From: Bacillota bacterium
GTDB lineage: Bacteria; Bacillota; Clostridia; Acetivibrionales; DTU013
Length of the DNA: 64,000 nt
Assembly (NCBI GenBank): GCA_023439545.1
Contig: JAEXNT010000032.1
Coordinates: forward strand, 62,001 to 126,000
Direction: 5' to 3'
In this document: piece by piece, positions 33,965 to 43,837 of the stretch
Numbering within the stretch: position 1 is the stretch's first letter
Layout of the letters: each line of letters begins with the position of its first letter
Notes under the pieces: generated by a model
Told to the model about the DNA's origin: nothing
The model's database searches: none
Seen by the model: only the letters and a program-made list of their open reading frames with translations
Translations under genes and position numbers: made by a program

Positions 33965-34492
33965 TTATTTCCTTCCCCTGAAGACGATAAATCCGCCTAT
34001 CACGATCATAATCAAAGGTATCATAACCTTGGGATTGAACAGAGCCGGTATAAACTGTCCCAGCAGGAACAGAAAACCGATCGCAACAAGTATTGCGCCA
34101 AGCATGAACTTGTTTCTTTCAGGGTGATACTTCGGCGCATCCCAATTGTCGGCATCCGTATTGAAATCGCTTTCAAAGTTATCATTCCCCAAACCCGTGC
34201 CTGTACCGGAGCCCGCACCGGTGTTTGTACCCGTACTGCCGCCCGCAAACGAATCGGCGTTATATGAGCTCGTATTCTGGTTTGCGCCCCACTGGCTTTC
34301 AAACGGCGGATAATCCTTTTGCTCAGGCATTATCAGGGCTGCCACAATGTAAAGGAAGATGCCGGGGCCCATGAATGTGACCAGAATTGTTATGATCCTT
34401 ATCAGGGTCACATCTATACGCAAATAATCCGATATACCGGAGCATACGCCGAATATTACCTTATTCCTTTTTGAACGTCTTAGTTTTTCCAT
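33965..34492 (-). CDS. PspC-domain membrane protein
   Basis: A 175-residue protein. The N-terminal PspC domain (RSKRNKVIFGVCSGISDYL, then a helix LVTFMGPGIFLYIVAALIMP) is followed by a Gly/Thr-rich linker (about 85-125) and a C-terminal pair of helices resembling the DUF5668 segment of the next gene. PspC domains sense or relay membrane stress. First gene of the pspC-liaF-isoprenoid operon. Confidence 0.85.
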   Translation of the reverse strand: MEKLRRSKRNKVIFGVCSGISDYLRIDVTLIRIITILVTFMGPGIFLYIVAALIMPEQKDYPPFESQWGANQNTSSYNADSFAGGSTGTNTGAGSGTGTGLGNDNFESDFNTDADNWDAPKYHPERNKFMLGAILVAIGFLFLLGQFIPALFNPKVMIPLIMIVIGGFIVFRGRK

Positions 34493-34594
34493 ATTTCATT
34501 ACTCCTTTTTATCCGTTCATAATGTGTTTACACAAGATAATACGTAGTTAATATGATAATGTCTAATTTTTTTTGAAATTCATTTATCAAAATA

Positions 34595-35320
34595 TTATAA
34601 ACTAAAGATTCGATCGTGATCATAAACAGGTTTTATTTCCATTCCCGGCGGCGCCGTAAGAAAATCGTCCACATTCCACCTGCCATTGACAAGGTCGTCG
34701 ATAATACGGGAGTTCCCCTCGATGAATCGTGTTTTCTTGCCTTCATCGGCGGCATGCTTTATGAATTCTTCACGCACAGACCCGATGTCAAAACCGGGCA
34801 GTTCGATATATGTCAAAAAATCGACGGTGTTTTCTGACTTCAGGCTTTCCAGCACATATTGAGCGTTTTCTTCACCGTACTTATCCACCAGCTCCTGATA
34901 ACTCATACCCAAACCGGGCATGAACATATCGAGCGGGTTATCGTGATACCAGTTCCCCAGACGCTCATAATAACATGCCGTATACCATTGGGCGCTGGGC
35001 GTCTGGCCGAAATGCTCCTTAAACGCTTCGCGGCTCCCGAGGAAAATGGTACAGCAGTCGTGCGCCCTGGGAATGACAAGCGGCAAAGCACGGGCCTTAA
35101 GTCCGGCGGCGCCGTTGCCGCAGAGGCCGTAACCCAGCAATACGGCGTCATAGCCTTCGGGAGTCGAGTCTATGATACCCTGGATTTCCATCTTCAGCTG
35201 CGCCGGTTTGGTATGCGACTGCATCCTGGTAAATACCATATCCACAGTATTTTCCGAAGCAGCCGCAGCTTTGTAAGCAAGCCTTGAAAATACCTCGCAG
35301 CCGATAAGCCTGAGTCTCAT
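34595..35320 (-). CDS. DUF1638 protein
   Basis: A 241-residue soluble protein with the DUF1638 signature: LIGCEVF at the start, LLGYGLCGNG, and VIPRAHDCCTIFLGS, a Cys/His-rich patch likely to bind metal or cofactor. DUF1638 genes often accompany corrinoid methyltransferase systems, but none is nearby. Its start overlaps the end of the flippase-like gene by four bases, so the two are translated together. Confidence 0.8.
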   Translation of the reverse strand: MRLRLIGCEVFSRLAYKAAAASENTVDMVFTRMQSHTKPAQLKMEIQGIIDSTPEGYDAVLLGYGLCGNGAAGLKARALPLVIPRAHDCCTIFLGSREAFKEHFGQTPSAQWYTACYYERLGNWYHDNPLDMFMPGLGMSYQELVDKYGEENAQYVLESLKSENTVDFLTYIELPGFDIGSVREEFIKHAADEGKKTRFIEGNSRIIDDLVNGRWNVDDFLTAPPGMEIKPVYDHDRIFSL

Positions 35321-36453
35321 ATTGCCCCCTCCGAAGATTTTCTACGCTTCTTCCGAACCGGCGGCCGGTCTTCGCAGTTCTCCTGCGCGCCATCTTCCGT
35401 AGCCTCCGGAACGCACTCCATTTCTGCCTGTTTAGCTTCCGCTTCGTGTTTGAGGGGCTTTTCAGGCGCAAAAACAGTAAATATCCCGCCGAATATAACC
35501 GACGGATAATATGTGAGAAGTCTGTAAATCAGAATTACCGGTATGATAAAGCCTTTCCTGAAGAACATGCCGTAGAACAGATAGCTGAGGCCTTCTATAC
35601 CTCCGGTCGCGCCAGGCGTCGGCACCAGCAGCGAAATAAGCGTAATTAATGCCTGCGCCGAGATCATATCCGTCAAGCGTGCCCTGTGGTTTTCGACTGC
35701 CAGCTGGATAAAAAACGGTATCGCAAATAAAAATGTGAATTGCACTATTTGTGTAATTATCAAAATAAACAGTGATCTGGCATCCTTCTTCAGTATGAGC
35801 GCTCCTCCGCTGAAGCTGACAAGCTCGGCATCTATCCTCCTTTTCACCCCGTCGAGATCCTTCACTATCCTGAATTTATGAAGCAGCCGCGCCAGGACCA
35901 TAAGAACCTTTTTTGCCGCATGTCCCTTATACAGGAGCATAACGTTGAACATCAGAAAGAGCGTATTGATGATCGTTCCCAATATGAAGAAATAGTAGAA
36001 TTGAGGTATATGGGCGGAAAAAATTCCGCCCTTGAATACAAATACCACAATCGAGTATAAGACAATGATCACCTGGTGCAGCAGGGATTTGACCACGAAT
36101 ATGGACGCCGCATAGCCGGGCTTTACTCCGTCCTTGATCATTACATATGCCTGGACCGGCTGTCCGGCCCCCGCAAACGGAGTGATCGAATTGAAGAACT
36201 GCCCGATCATCGTTACCCTGAGCGTGTCCCTGATCCTCTGTTCCTTGTGCATGGTAACCGTAATCGTGTGAAGCAGTACGGCATCAAGCAGCCAGTAGAC
36301 AACCATGCAGCCGAAACCGGCAGCAAGCCAATAAGGCTTAATATGGTTGAGCATTTGCACAAGTGAACCAAAACTGTCGGTAAAAAAGATAAGTATTACC
36401 AGCAGTAAAGCCGAGGATAAAATAACAAACAGTTTTAAAAGCTTTTTCTTCAT
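35317..36453 (-). CDS. Flippase-like membrane protein (LPG-synthase TM family)
   Basis: A 378-residue protein with about eight membrane helices. The family motif GxxxPF-G-G-P (QFFNSITPFAGAGQPVQAY) and PTPGATGGIEG identify the lysyl-phosphatidylglycerol-synthase membrane domain (YbhN/AglD/MprF N-terminal type). It lacks the soluble aminoacyl-transferase half of MprF, so a lipid flippase or glycolipid role is likelier. The C-terminal tail is rich in Lys/Glu/Arg. Upstream partner of the DUF1638 gene. Confidence 0.85.
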   Translation of the reverse strand: MKKKLLKLFVILSSALLLVILIFFTDSFGSLVQMLNHIKPYWLAAGFGCMVVYWLLDAVLLHTITVTMHKEQRIRDTLRVTMIGQFFNSITPFAGAGQPVQAYVMIKDGVKPGYAASIFVVKSLLHQVIIVLYSIVVFVFKGGIFSAHIPQFYYFFILGTIINTLFLMFNVMLLYKGHAAKKVLMVLARLLHKFRIVKDLDGVKRRIDAELVSFSGGALILKKDARSLFILIITQIVQFTFLFAIPFFIQLAVENHRARLTDMISAQALITLISLLVPTPGATGGIEGLSYLFYGMFFRKGFIIPVILIYRLLTYYPSVIFGGIFTVFAPEKPLKHEAEAKQAEMECVPEATEDGAQENCEDRPPVRKKRRKSSEGAI

Positions 36454-36479
36454 GTCTTAAGTAAAAATAGGATCCCCTT

Positions 36480-36881
36480 CTACGCCTGAGGCGGCAGTTC
36501 GTCCACTACCTGCAGCTTGCCCGTATCCTTGCCCATACTTACGCCAAGTATACCGATATTGACGTTCAAAACTTCAAGTCCGGTCATATCTTCTACAGCA
36601 GTGCGAACCCTGGTCTGCATATCCCGGGCTACTTCGTGGATCTTGCAGCCGTATTGCATGACGACTGATATATCGATACTTACCTGAGTATCCTTAAGCT
36701 CCACTTTAATGCCCCTGCCCGGAGTCTTCCTGCCGAGCATGCCGGCTATTCCGTCAACAAATCCGCTGCTCAGCGATGCTACGTCCGTAACCTCGGTCGC
36801 GGCAATACCGGCGATAGTAGCGATAACTTCCTCAGAGATCCTGATTTTGTCCTCCCTGGTTTGCTCTTTAGCTTCATTCAT
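36480..36881 (-). CDS. Asp23/Gls24 family envelope-stress protein
   Basis: A 133-residue protein with the family core IRISEEVIATIAGIAATEVTDVASL at the start, IKVELKDTQVSIDISVVMQYGCKI and a VNVNIxGV-type end. Family members are membrane-associated and respond to alkaline or cell-wall stress. Single gene between asnS and the flippase-like gene; possibly co-transcribed with the latter (26-base gap). Confidence 0.9.
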   Translation of the reverse strand: MNEAKEQTREDKIRISEEVIATIAGIAATEVTDVASLSSGFVDGIAGMLGRKTPGRGIKVELKDTQVSIDISVVMQYGCKIHEVARDMQTRVRTAVEDMTGLEVLNVNIGILGVSMGKDTGKLQVVDELPPQA

Positions 36882-36935
36882 ATATACGACCTCCCTTACA
36901 TTTTGTTTATTTTTTTACCGATCTTTTTATTTTGA

Positions 36936-38327
36936 CTAAAAATCCGCAGATTTCGGAGTCCTCGGGAAAGGAATGACATCCCTGATATTACCCATTCCGC
37001 TCAGGTACATTACCGCCCTTTCGAAACCGAGGCCGTAGCCGGCATGCTTGGTACCGCCGTATTTGCGCAGATCCATGTACCAGTCGTAGTCCTCCGCTTC
37101 CATTCCGAGTTCTTCGAGGCGTTTAACAAGCAGGTCGTACCGTTCCTCTCTCTGGCTTCCCCCTATGATTTCTCCTACGCCCGGCACAAGCAGGTCCATC
37201 GCTGCGACAGTTTTTCCGTCGTCGTTCAGCCTCATGTAAAATGCTTTTATTTCCTTCGGGTAATCTGTTACGAATACCGGTCTTTTGAATACTTGCTCGG
37301 TCAGGTATCTTTCATGCTCCGTCTGCAGGTCTATGCCCCATTTCACAGGGTAATCGAAGCTCGAATTGACCTTTTCGAGTATTTCTATAGCCTCGGTATA
37401 GGTCACATGGCCGAAATCGGAGCTTGCCACATTATGGAGCCTGTCAAGCAGGGTATTGTCCACGAAGCTGTTGAAGAACTCAAGTTCCTCAGGTACGTTT
37501 TCAAAGCAATAATTGATCATATATTTCATCATATCTTCGGCAAGCGCCATATCATCCTTGAGTTCTGCAAACGCGATCTCCGGCTCGATCATCCAGAATT
37601 CGGCCGCATGTCTGGCAGTATTTGAGTTTTCAGCTCTGAAAGTCGGCCCGAAGGTATAGATTTTTCCAAATGCCATGCAGTAGGCCTCTCCAGAGAGCTG
37701 TCCGCTAACGGTAAGGCTTGTCTGCTTTCCGAAGAAATCCTGGGAATAGTCTATGGCTCCCTTATCATCCCTGGGAAACTTATCGGGATCGAAAGTGGTT
37801 ACCCTGAACATTTCACCCGCACCCTCGCAGTCGCTCCCGGTAATTATCGGAGTGTTGACATATACGAAGCCCCTCTCCTGGAAAAAGCGGTGAATGGCAA
37901 AAGCCAGAGCGCTTCTCAGCCTGAATACCGCCGAAAAAGTATTTGTCCTGGGACGCAGGTGCGCAATTGTCCGGAGATATTCAAAGGAATGGCGTTTCTT
38001 CTGCAGCGGATAATCCGGTGAACAGAGACCCTCTATATCGATGGCGGCAGCTTTCATTTCAAAGGGCTGCTTTGCTTCCGGCGTTGCGACCAATTCTCCG
38101 CGTATGTTCAGGGAGGAACCCTGCGGCAGCTTTGTTATCTCTTTAAAGTTTGATATATTATCTTCTGAAAAAACAACCTGCAGGTTCTTAAAAAAAGAAC
38201 CATCATTAAGTTCAATAAAACCGAAAGTTTTCGAGTCCCTTAAGGTCTTGACCCAGCCGGATACCTCGATCTGCTTGCCGTAATGCTGACCGGCCTCCCT
38301 GTACAACTGCTTTATGTCTAATTTCAC
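36936..38327 (-). CDS. asnS: Asparaginyl-tRNA synthetase
   Basis: A 463-residue class IIb synthetase: an OB-fold anticodon-binding domain first ([23 protein letters not shown]), then the catalytic core with motif 2 ([22 protein letters not shown]) and motif 3 ([13 protein letters not shown]). It charges tRNA-Asn. The start is GTG (38327), nine bases after GGGAGG, giving MKLDIKQLY and the standard length. No T-box leader was found upstream. Confidence 0.97.
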   Translation of the reverse strand: MKLDIKQLYREAGQHYGKQIEVSGWVKTLRDSKTFGFIELNDGSFFKNLQVVFSEDNISNFKEITKLPQGSSLNIRGELVATPEAKQPFEMKAAAIDIEGLCSPDYPLQKKRHSFEYLRTIAHLRPRTNTFSAVFRLRSALAFAIHRFFQERGFVYVNTPIITGSDCEGAGEMFRVTTFDPDKFPRDDKGAIDYSQDFFGKQTSLTVSGQLSGEAYCMAFGKIYTFGPTFRAENSNTARHAAEFWMIEPEIAFAELKDDMALAEDMMKYMINYCFENVPEELEFFNSFVDNTLLDRLHNVASSDFGHVTYTEAIEILEKVNSSFDYPVKWGIDLQTEHERYLTEQVFKRPVFVTDYPKEIKAFYMRLNDDGKTVAAMDLLVPGVGEIIGGSQREERYDLLVKRLEELGMEAEDYDWYMDLRKYGGTKHAGYGLGFERAVMYLSGMGNIRDVIPFPRTPKSADF

Positions 38328-38441
38328 GAGCGCTTCCTCCCTCAAGTCACATTTTACAGAATTATGAAGCAAAATTTATATATAATTATAACATGATAAA
38401 CCAATCATCACCATTCATTATTTCCTTTTATGCCACAAAAT

Positions 38442-38480
38442 AAAAATTAAAGGTGCAATTCATCGACACCTTTAATTTTT
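38442..38480 (-). terminator. Terminator of the hydrogenase-chemoreceptor gene
   Basis: Stem AAATTAAAGGTG/CACCTTTAATTT, loop of 11 bases, T-run on both strands; it can serve in both directions. Confidence 0.8.
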
Positions 38481-38508
38481 ACGAAGGAATACTATATAAA
38501 TCTGCCTG

Positions 38509-40404
38509 TTACTTTTGTTCGCTGAGCAGAAGATCCGCAGTCTGCATTACTTCTTCACTGCTTGCCGAAGTATTCTGCAGCATGGCTGTCATGTTTGCTA
38601 TCTCACCGTTGACAGCGTCCGCCCTTTCCTCAAGTTCGGCGGATATTTTCAATAAAAGTTCCATGGCATTCATCAGTTTCTGCTCGTCCTGCCTGGTAGA
38701 CTGCGCGGATGACTTCGTATATTCCGCAAGTTTTTTGACTTCATTGGCAACGACGGAAAACCCCAGGCCTGCTTCACCTGCGCGCGCCGCTTCTATGGAT
38801 GCATTCAGGGAAAGGAGATTCGTCTTTTCGGATATTTCCACGATATCACCTGTTACCTTTGAGAAATTATTGAGAGACATCTGCATCTCATCGATTTTTT
38901 TCTTCAGATCCTCCGATATGTTTAGGAGCTTGCCCGAATCGACCGATATATTCTCGGCTATAGCCGAATTTTCTTCAGTTGCATGCGAAACATCCTTTAT
39001 AGCGTTCGTTATATCCGCGACCCTAAGTCTCAGCTTTTCAAGCCTGTTGTTCCTTTCCCGGCTCAACCTGTCTACCGCTGCCAAAGCTTCGATTATTTCT
39101 GCGTTTTTGCGCTCGACCTCCACTTTTTCACCGGATACCTTAAGATTGTAATCTATACAATTTTCTATATGGTTATAGCCGTTGTAAATAGCCTTTACCA
39201 TCATGCTGCAAGAACCGTACCCGCATGCATTGCAGTTTCTTTTCCTGTCCTCCTCGGTAAACTTGCGGAGCCTTCCGTATATTTCTTCCTCTTCACTTAC
39301 AGAAGGGGCTTTGCTATTTTGTTGATCTTCCGCAGCGTACTTCCTGATAAAATCGTCCAACGCCAGCTTCTTGTCGAACCAGGCAAGCAATTTTGCCGGG
39401 TTTGCCTTGAGCTTGCCTCTATTTCTGAGCTTGAGCTCATGCATGGTAAGCTCGATATCCGTGATGTCCTCTTTTTTTTCTGTTCCCGAACCAATGTTAC
39501 AACCCTGTGCGCAACTCAGGATATCAACCAGAAGCGGGAGTTTTCTGCCTTCCTTCAAACGCCGGGAATACTCCTTCAGATAGTCATAGGCCGTTTCAGT
39601 TCCTTCAACCTGCTTTACCCACGCATCGGGATAATAATGATATACGTTGTCCTTCAACCCTCCCGGCATACTGTAAATATCCCCCAGTCCAAGCACCTGA
39701 CCGTTAAATTCCTTTTCCGGGTATACACCCAGGTCGATCCTGTTCCGTTTAATATAGTCGCTCAATTTCCTGAAGGTAACATTATATTTTACCATTCCGC
39801 CAGTATTTGCATCGTTTATTTCCGATACCTTGGCTATGCAGGGTGACAGGAAACAAATATCGCCTTCCGTTTTAAGGTATTTTTTCATATAGACCGCAGT
39901 ACACATCATCGGGCTGTGAATAGGCGCAAGCCTGGGGATAAGATCATGCTGGTATTTCTGTATGTAGTTTACTATGGCGGGGCACGGCTGGGATATGACC
40001 GAATCCAGTTTTTTGTCCTTGAACGCCCTCAGGTAAGCCCAGGTAGTTATATCCGCCCCAAGTGACACATCATATATTGAAAGGTTTGAATAAGAACTCA
40101 GAAATCCGATAAGCTTCTTATAATCCCTGAAATTAGTCTTAAGCGCGGGAGCCGCAATAAGGCTGATCTTTTTTCCTCCTGTCAGATCTCTCATGAAAAG
40201 TTCCGTATCATCATAGTAATCTCTGGCGCCATGTCCGCAAACGTCCAGGCACCGACCGCACATAATGCATTTGTTATCGTCTACATGCGTCTTGCTGATA
40301 CCGTTTTCCACATGTGAAGTGTTTGCATTTTCGACAGGACAGACAAAAATACACTTGTTGCAGCCCATGCATTTGCTGTTGTCTGTAAATATGACCGAGC
40401 TCAT
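38509..40404 (-). CDS. [FeFe]-hydrogenase-like sensor fused to a chemoreceptor signalling domain
   Basis: A 631-residue cytoplasmic protein. Two [4Fe-4S] motifs come first (C12-C15-C18-C22 and C46-C49-C52-C56), then a hydrogenase large-subunit domain in which all four H-cluster-type cysteines are present: C141 (QPCPA), C189 (SPCIAKVSE), and C298 and C302 (SCAQGC). The Cys that relays protons in catalytic enzymes (C299 of Clostridium CpI) is Pro here, and the P-loop GGGQP is GSGTE. A further four-Cys cluster motif (CNACGYGSC … C) follows, then a methyl-accepting signalling hairpin ([31 protein letters not shown]). It is probably a redox or H2 sensor feeding chemotaxis. Single gene with its own promoter. 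Confidence 0.9.
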   Translation of the reverse strand: MSSVIFTDNSKCMGCNKCIFVCPVENANTSHVENGISKTHVDDNKCIMCGRCLDVCGHGARDYYDDTELFMRDLTGGKKISLIAAPALKTNFRDYKKLIGFLSSYSNLSIYDVSLGADITTWAYLRAFKDKKLDSVISQPCPAIVNYIQKYQHDLIPRLAPIHSPMMCTAVYMKKYLKTEGDICFLSPCIAKVSEINDANTGGMVKYNVTFRKLSDYIKRNRIDLGVYPEKEFNGQVLGLGDIYSMPGGLKDNVYHYYPDAWVKQVEGTETAYDYLKEYSRRLKEGRKLPLLVDILSCAQGCNIGSGTEKKEDITDIELTMHELKLRNRGKLKANPAKLLAWFDKKLALDDFIRKYAAEDQQNSKAPSVSEEEEIYGRLRKFTEEDRKRNCNACGYGSCSMMVKAIYNGYNHIENCIDYNLKVSGEKVEVERKNAEIIEALAAVDRLSRERNNRLEKLRLRVADITNAIKDVSHATEENSAIAENISVDSGKLLNISEDLKKKIDEMQMSLNNFSKVTGDIVEISEKTNLLSLNASIEAARAGEAGLGFSVVANEVKKLAEYTKSSAQSTRQDEQKLMNAMELLLKISAELEERADAVNGEIANMTAMLQNTSASSEEVMQTADLLLSEQK

Positions 40405-40530
40405 TAACGCATCCTCCTCTAAACTTTATGTAACCTAAGCCTGCCCGGCCTCCAAATAATGGCATAAATACAGAAATGAGCCGGGATTCCAATAGTGTAT
40501 TCTATTGCTAAATTTACATATATAGTGTAG

Positions 40531-40559
40531 ATAATAGCATATACATTGAATATCAGCAA
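40531..40559 (-). promoter_or_regulatory. Promoter of the hydrogenase-chemoreceptor gene
   Basis: Minus strand TTGCTG, 17-base spacer, TATTAT, about 125 bases before the start codon. The leader between them is unexplained. Confidence 0.55.
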
Positions 40560-40615
40560 TTAGAGAATTACATAAATTGTTGATATAATACAAACAATAT
40601 GTTGGCTTGTGAAGG

Positions 40616-40644
40616 TTGTTAAAATCCGCAGAATCAGATATAAT
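40616..40644 (+). promoter_or_regulatory. Promoter of the phosphoesterase gene
   Basis: TTGTTA (40616-40621), 17-base spacer, TATAAT (40639-40644), 45 bases before the start codon at 40,690. Confidence 0.65.
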
Positions 40645-40689
40645 GTTAAATCGGACACTTTAATCGGTATTTTTCTATCTGGGGAGCCT

Positions 40690-41283
40690 ATGAAGATATT
40701 ATTGGTTTCTGACTGCGAAGAGTCATATATATGGGATTATTTTGACCGCGAGCGGTTTTCCGGCGTAGAGCTCATACTGTCATGCGGCGATTTGAAGGCC
40801 GAGTATCTGTCGTTCCTTGTAACTATGATCAAGGCTCCTCTTTTTTATGTCCCCGGCAACCACAACGCAAGTTATATTCGACAACCCCCCGAGGGCTGCG
40901 TCTCTGCGGACGATACCATTCTTACCTTCAATGGGATACGTATATTGGGTCTGGGCGGCTGTATGAGCTACAGCCATAAAGAGTATCAGTATACGGAAGA
41001 GGCGATGGAAAAAAGGATACGCAAACTCAGGGGAAAAATACGCAAGAACAAGGGCTTCGATATATTTCTGGCCCATGCTCCGGCGCTTGGGCTCGGAGAC
41101 GGCGGGGACCTTGCCCACACAGGCTTCCGCTGTTTTATAGACTTACTCGACGCCTATTCGCCCAAATATTTTTTTCACGGCCATATGCACCTGAACTACA
41201 AAAAGCAGGACAGGATCAGAATGTATAAAAACACTACGATAGTGAACGGGTATGGCTACTATATAATAGACTGTAACTTCTGA
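40690..41283 (+). CDS. Metallophosphoesterase
   Basis: A 197-residue calcineurin-like phosphoesterase. Metal-binding motifs in order: VSDCEE (DxxE variant of DxH), SCGDLKAEY (GD), PGNHNA (GNH), LAHAP and HGHMHL (GHxH). The first His of the usual DxH is replaced by Cys. Substrate unknown; close families act on cyclic nucleotides or nucleotide phosphates. The start is ATG after TGGGGAG; longer in-frame starts lie inside the promoter. Monocistronic, divergent from the chemoreceptor. Confidence 0.85.
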   Translation: MKILLVSDCEESYIWDYFDRERFSGVELILSCGDLKAEYLSFLVTMIKAPLFYVPGNHNASYIRQPPEGCVSADDTILTFNGIRILGLGGCMSYSHKEYQYTEEAMEKRIRKLRGKIRKNKGFDIFLAHAPALGLGDGGDLAHTGFRCFIDLLDAYSPKYFFHGHMHLNYKKQDRIRMYKNTTIVNGYGYYIIDCNF

Positions 41284-41331
41284 AGGCAGTGCCGGCTAAA
41301 TGCTGTCCGCCGTGCTGCAGGTCCTGCATCT

Positions 41332-43239
41332 TCACTCCTTGCAGACCTTGGGGAGCTTACTTTCAACTGCATCGGCAAACCAATCCATGCCGATAATCTG
41401 ATCCCTTGTGGCAAATTCATCCTTCTTGACCCTTAGATGCTTGCCCTGATCGTATATCGGCCCTGTAAACGGATTGAACGACCCGTTTATGATCATATTC
41501 TTAAGAAAATCCAGAAGTTTTTGCGTTTCAACAGGTACCAGCCTTCTCGAATAGAAGAAATCGACTATCCCGGAATCCATACCCCACCAGAAGTTGACTA
41601 CCTTCTGGCCGGGTCCGAAAGGCTTCCGGTTTATAAGGCTCCTCAGCATCTTTTCGTAAAAGATACCCCAGTTCCAGACAGGAGCCGCTATGTATTCATT
41701 GACAAACCCTTCCCCATCCGGGTCCCTATGGACCGAATATACCCCGAATTCCCTGGAAACACCGCTATCGGACAGTGTACTGTGGTGTGCAACTACATCT
41801 GCGCCCTGGGATATCAGTACTTCACTGGCCTTCCTGGCCTCTCCCGCATTGTCCCAGCCATTGATCCATTCAACTTTCACCTTCGCCTGCGGGTTCACCA
41901 TCCTTGCCCCCAGAGCAAACGAGTTGATACCGTTTATAACTTCAGGGACTGGTCTGGTACCCACATATCCGAGCACGTTTGTCCTGGTAACAGCCCCCGA
42001 TGCAATACCCGCAAGGAACCTGGGCTCGTAGATCCTGCCGAAATAGGTATTCACATGCTTGTACGAGTGGGTTTCGGAACAGGTCAGGAATCTTGTACCC
42101 GGAAACTCAAGCGCAGCTTTCAGTGCAGCGTTTATAAATGCCGGGCTTGTGGCAAACACCACGTCGTTTCCTTCCTGCGCAAGCCGTTTCATAGTATCGT
42201 ATGCTTCAAGCGTCTCGGGGACATTGTCGACAAACGAAGTGCTGATTATATCTCCGAACACCTTGCTCACGTGCATTCTCCCCATTTCCTGGGAATACGT
42301 CCAACTCGAGGATCTAGTATCCTTCGCGTAGACAAATGCCACCTTGGGCGACTTCTTCGGCATTACGAAGGTGGTCAGAGTGGACATCAGATTCTCACCC
42401 GCATCGAGAGGCATGGTCTGGATGTCCATGGTCCTGTTGCTGCATATCTGTTCAAGTTCTATCAGGAACCCTCCGAGTTTTGCTTTAAGAGACTGTTCGT
42501 CTATCTCGGAAGGCATCCCGTTAATCTTCACGTACTCGAGGAACGCGTCTCCCGTCGTTATCGGCAGCTTCTGCCCGCCGAGCTCCAGGTATACGTTCCT
42601 GAAAGGCAGGTATATGGAATTGGTGAAATATTTGTGCTTGTCCATGTCTGCCAGCTTAAAATCGGGAATGAAATTGTCAATATAACCCAAAAGCTGTTTG
42701 AAGGAATTCCTTTTGGTAAACCAGATCACATTTATTCCAGTCTTTTTGTAAAAATCGAGGAATTCATAATAAATCGAAATATTGTCATCGCTCTCGTCAC
42801 GTTTGGGCACAAGTCTTGTAACGTGGCCTGAAAAAGAATAGGCGTCATAATATTTGAGAACGCTGACCCTTTTATTTCCCTCGACTACATAGAACCAGTT
42901 CAGGTATTCGTAAACCTTTATTGCGTCTCTTATGCCCTCGTCGATATGTGCGGCGCACAGGTTCGCCCATTTCGTGGCAAATTCAGTCCGCGGCTTCAGC
43001 AACGGCATGAAATTCGCAGCAAAAGACCTGCTCCTTGCATAGGTATACGTCCCGACAATTTTTTTAAGGGGCAGATCGACTATGCCGAGATCTATTTCAT
43101 AAACAATCTCGATATTTTTTAGGATACCTTCGAGAAAGGGCAGGTATCCGGTCTGTCCTTTTGAAATGTTCCTGGAATACTCCTTTAGTCCCATTTTTCT
43201 GGCAGACATGTAGTGCTTCTCGGAGTCTAAGATATCCAT
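41332..43239 (-). CDS. Cytoplasmic BMP-domain protein with ParB-like N-terminal region
   Basis: A 635-residue protein without signal peptide. The N-terminal part (to about 260) contains WFYVVEGNKRVSVLKYYDA, resembling the ParB/sulfiredoxin-like fold. The C-terminal part (about 295-600) is a BMP/PnrA nucleoside-binding domain: KVAFVYAKDTRSSSWTY, AQEGNDVVFATSPAF, GYVGTRPVPEVINGINSFALGA and ADVVAHHSTLSDSG. PnrA-like proteins are normally secreted lipoproteins feeding an ABC importer; here no export signal and no transporter are present, so it may sense purine nucleosides in the cytoplasm. The start is MDILDSEKH, six bases after GGGGGTG. Confidence 0.78.
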   Translation of the reverse strand: MDILDSEKHYMSARKMGLKEYSRNISKGQTGYLPFLEGILKNIEIVYEIDLGIVDLPLKKIVGTYTYARSRSFAANFMPLLKPRTEFATKWANLCAAHIDEGIRDAIKVYEYLNWFYVVEGNKRVSVLKYYDAYSFSGHVTRLVPKRDESDDNISIYYEFLDFYKKTGINVIWFTKRNSFKQLLGYIDNFIPDFKLADMDKHKYFTNSIYLPFRNVYLELGGQKLPITTGDAFLEYVKINGMPSEIDEQSLKAKLGGFLIELEQICSNRTMDIQTMPLDAGENLMSTLTTFVMPKKSPKVAFVYAKDTRSSSWTYSQEMGRMHVSKVFGDIISTSFVDNVPETLEAYDTMKRLAQEGNDVVFATSPAFINAALKAALEFPGTRFLTCSETHSYKHVNTYFGRIYEPRFLAGIASGAVTRTNVLGYVGTRPVPEVINGINSFALGARMVNPQAKVKVEWINGWDNAGEARKASEVLISQGADVVAHHSTLSDSGVSREFGVYSVHRDPDGEGFVNEYIAAPVWNWGIFYEKMLRSLINRKPFGPGQKVVNFWWGMDSGIVDFFYSRRLVPVETQKLLDFLKNMIINGSFNPFTGPIYDQGKHLRVKKDEFATRDQIIGMDWFADAVESKLPKVCKE

Positions 43240-43290
43240 TAAATGCACCCCCTTGTATATCAAGGCTCTTAAGCCTTTTCCGCCACTTTC

Positions 43291-43797
43291 CTACAGAGAC
43301 GGGTAGAGTATTTTCTGATAACAAACTATGTCAAGCAGCCGGCCGAACTTTTTGCCAACTTCCCTGAAGCATGCACACCTCTCGTAGCCGGCCTTTGTAA
43401 AAAGCCAGATACTGGCGTCATTTTCTCCGCAGATGACCGCCAGCAGCACATGAAACCCATTGCGTGCCGCTATGGCTTCCAGCTTGCCCAGGGCGATGCT
43501 CCCGATGCCTCTCTTCTCATATCCCGGCTTCAGGTATATCGTTACTTCGGCAGTCTGGTCATAGGCCTCTCTTTTCTTGTAATGCGCCAGCAGACAGTAC
43601 CCGCAAAGAGTATCCCCGTCGAATATGGCAAAGGAGGGGAATCTCGGGTCGCCGTCGTTCAATATCGCCCTCATCTCATCCGCACTTACCTCATGCATAT
43701 GAAAGGTTGCTGTCGAATTCATTACATAATAATTATATATTCCGGCAAGCTCGGGTAAAAATCTTTCTTCAACCGGTACCAAAATATAATCCTGCAT
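43291..43797 (-). CDS. GNAT-family N-acetyltransferase
   Basis: A 168-residue acetyltransferase of the phosphinothricin-acetyltransferase-like group: an N-terminal strand with YNYYVMNSTATFH, and the acetyl-CoA loop YEKRGIGSIALGKLE (Q/RxxGxG/A). Substrate not evident. It lies between the BMP protein and the PDZ membrane protein on the same strand. Confidence 0.85.
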   Translation of the reverse strand: MQDYILVPVEERFLPELAGIYNYYVMNSTATFHMHEVSADEMRAILNDGDPRFPSFAIFDGDTLCGYCLLAHYKKREAYDQTAEVTIYLKPGYEKRGIGSIALGKLEAIAARNGFHVLLAVICGENDASIWLFTKAGYERCACFREVGKKFGRLLDIVCYQKILYPSL

Positions 43798-43837
43798 TTG
43801 TGCATCCCCCCCTAAAGCTGTAACATGTTTTATCCGG

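Noticed and set aside
38328..38440. T-box leader before asnS
   Set aside because: The region upstream of asnS is too short and lacks the T-box sequence and specifier stem.
41437..42831. 464-residue plus-strand frame
   Set aside because: Antisense to the BMP-domain gene, which has clear family motifs.
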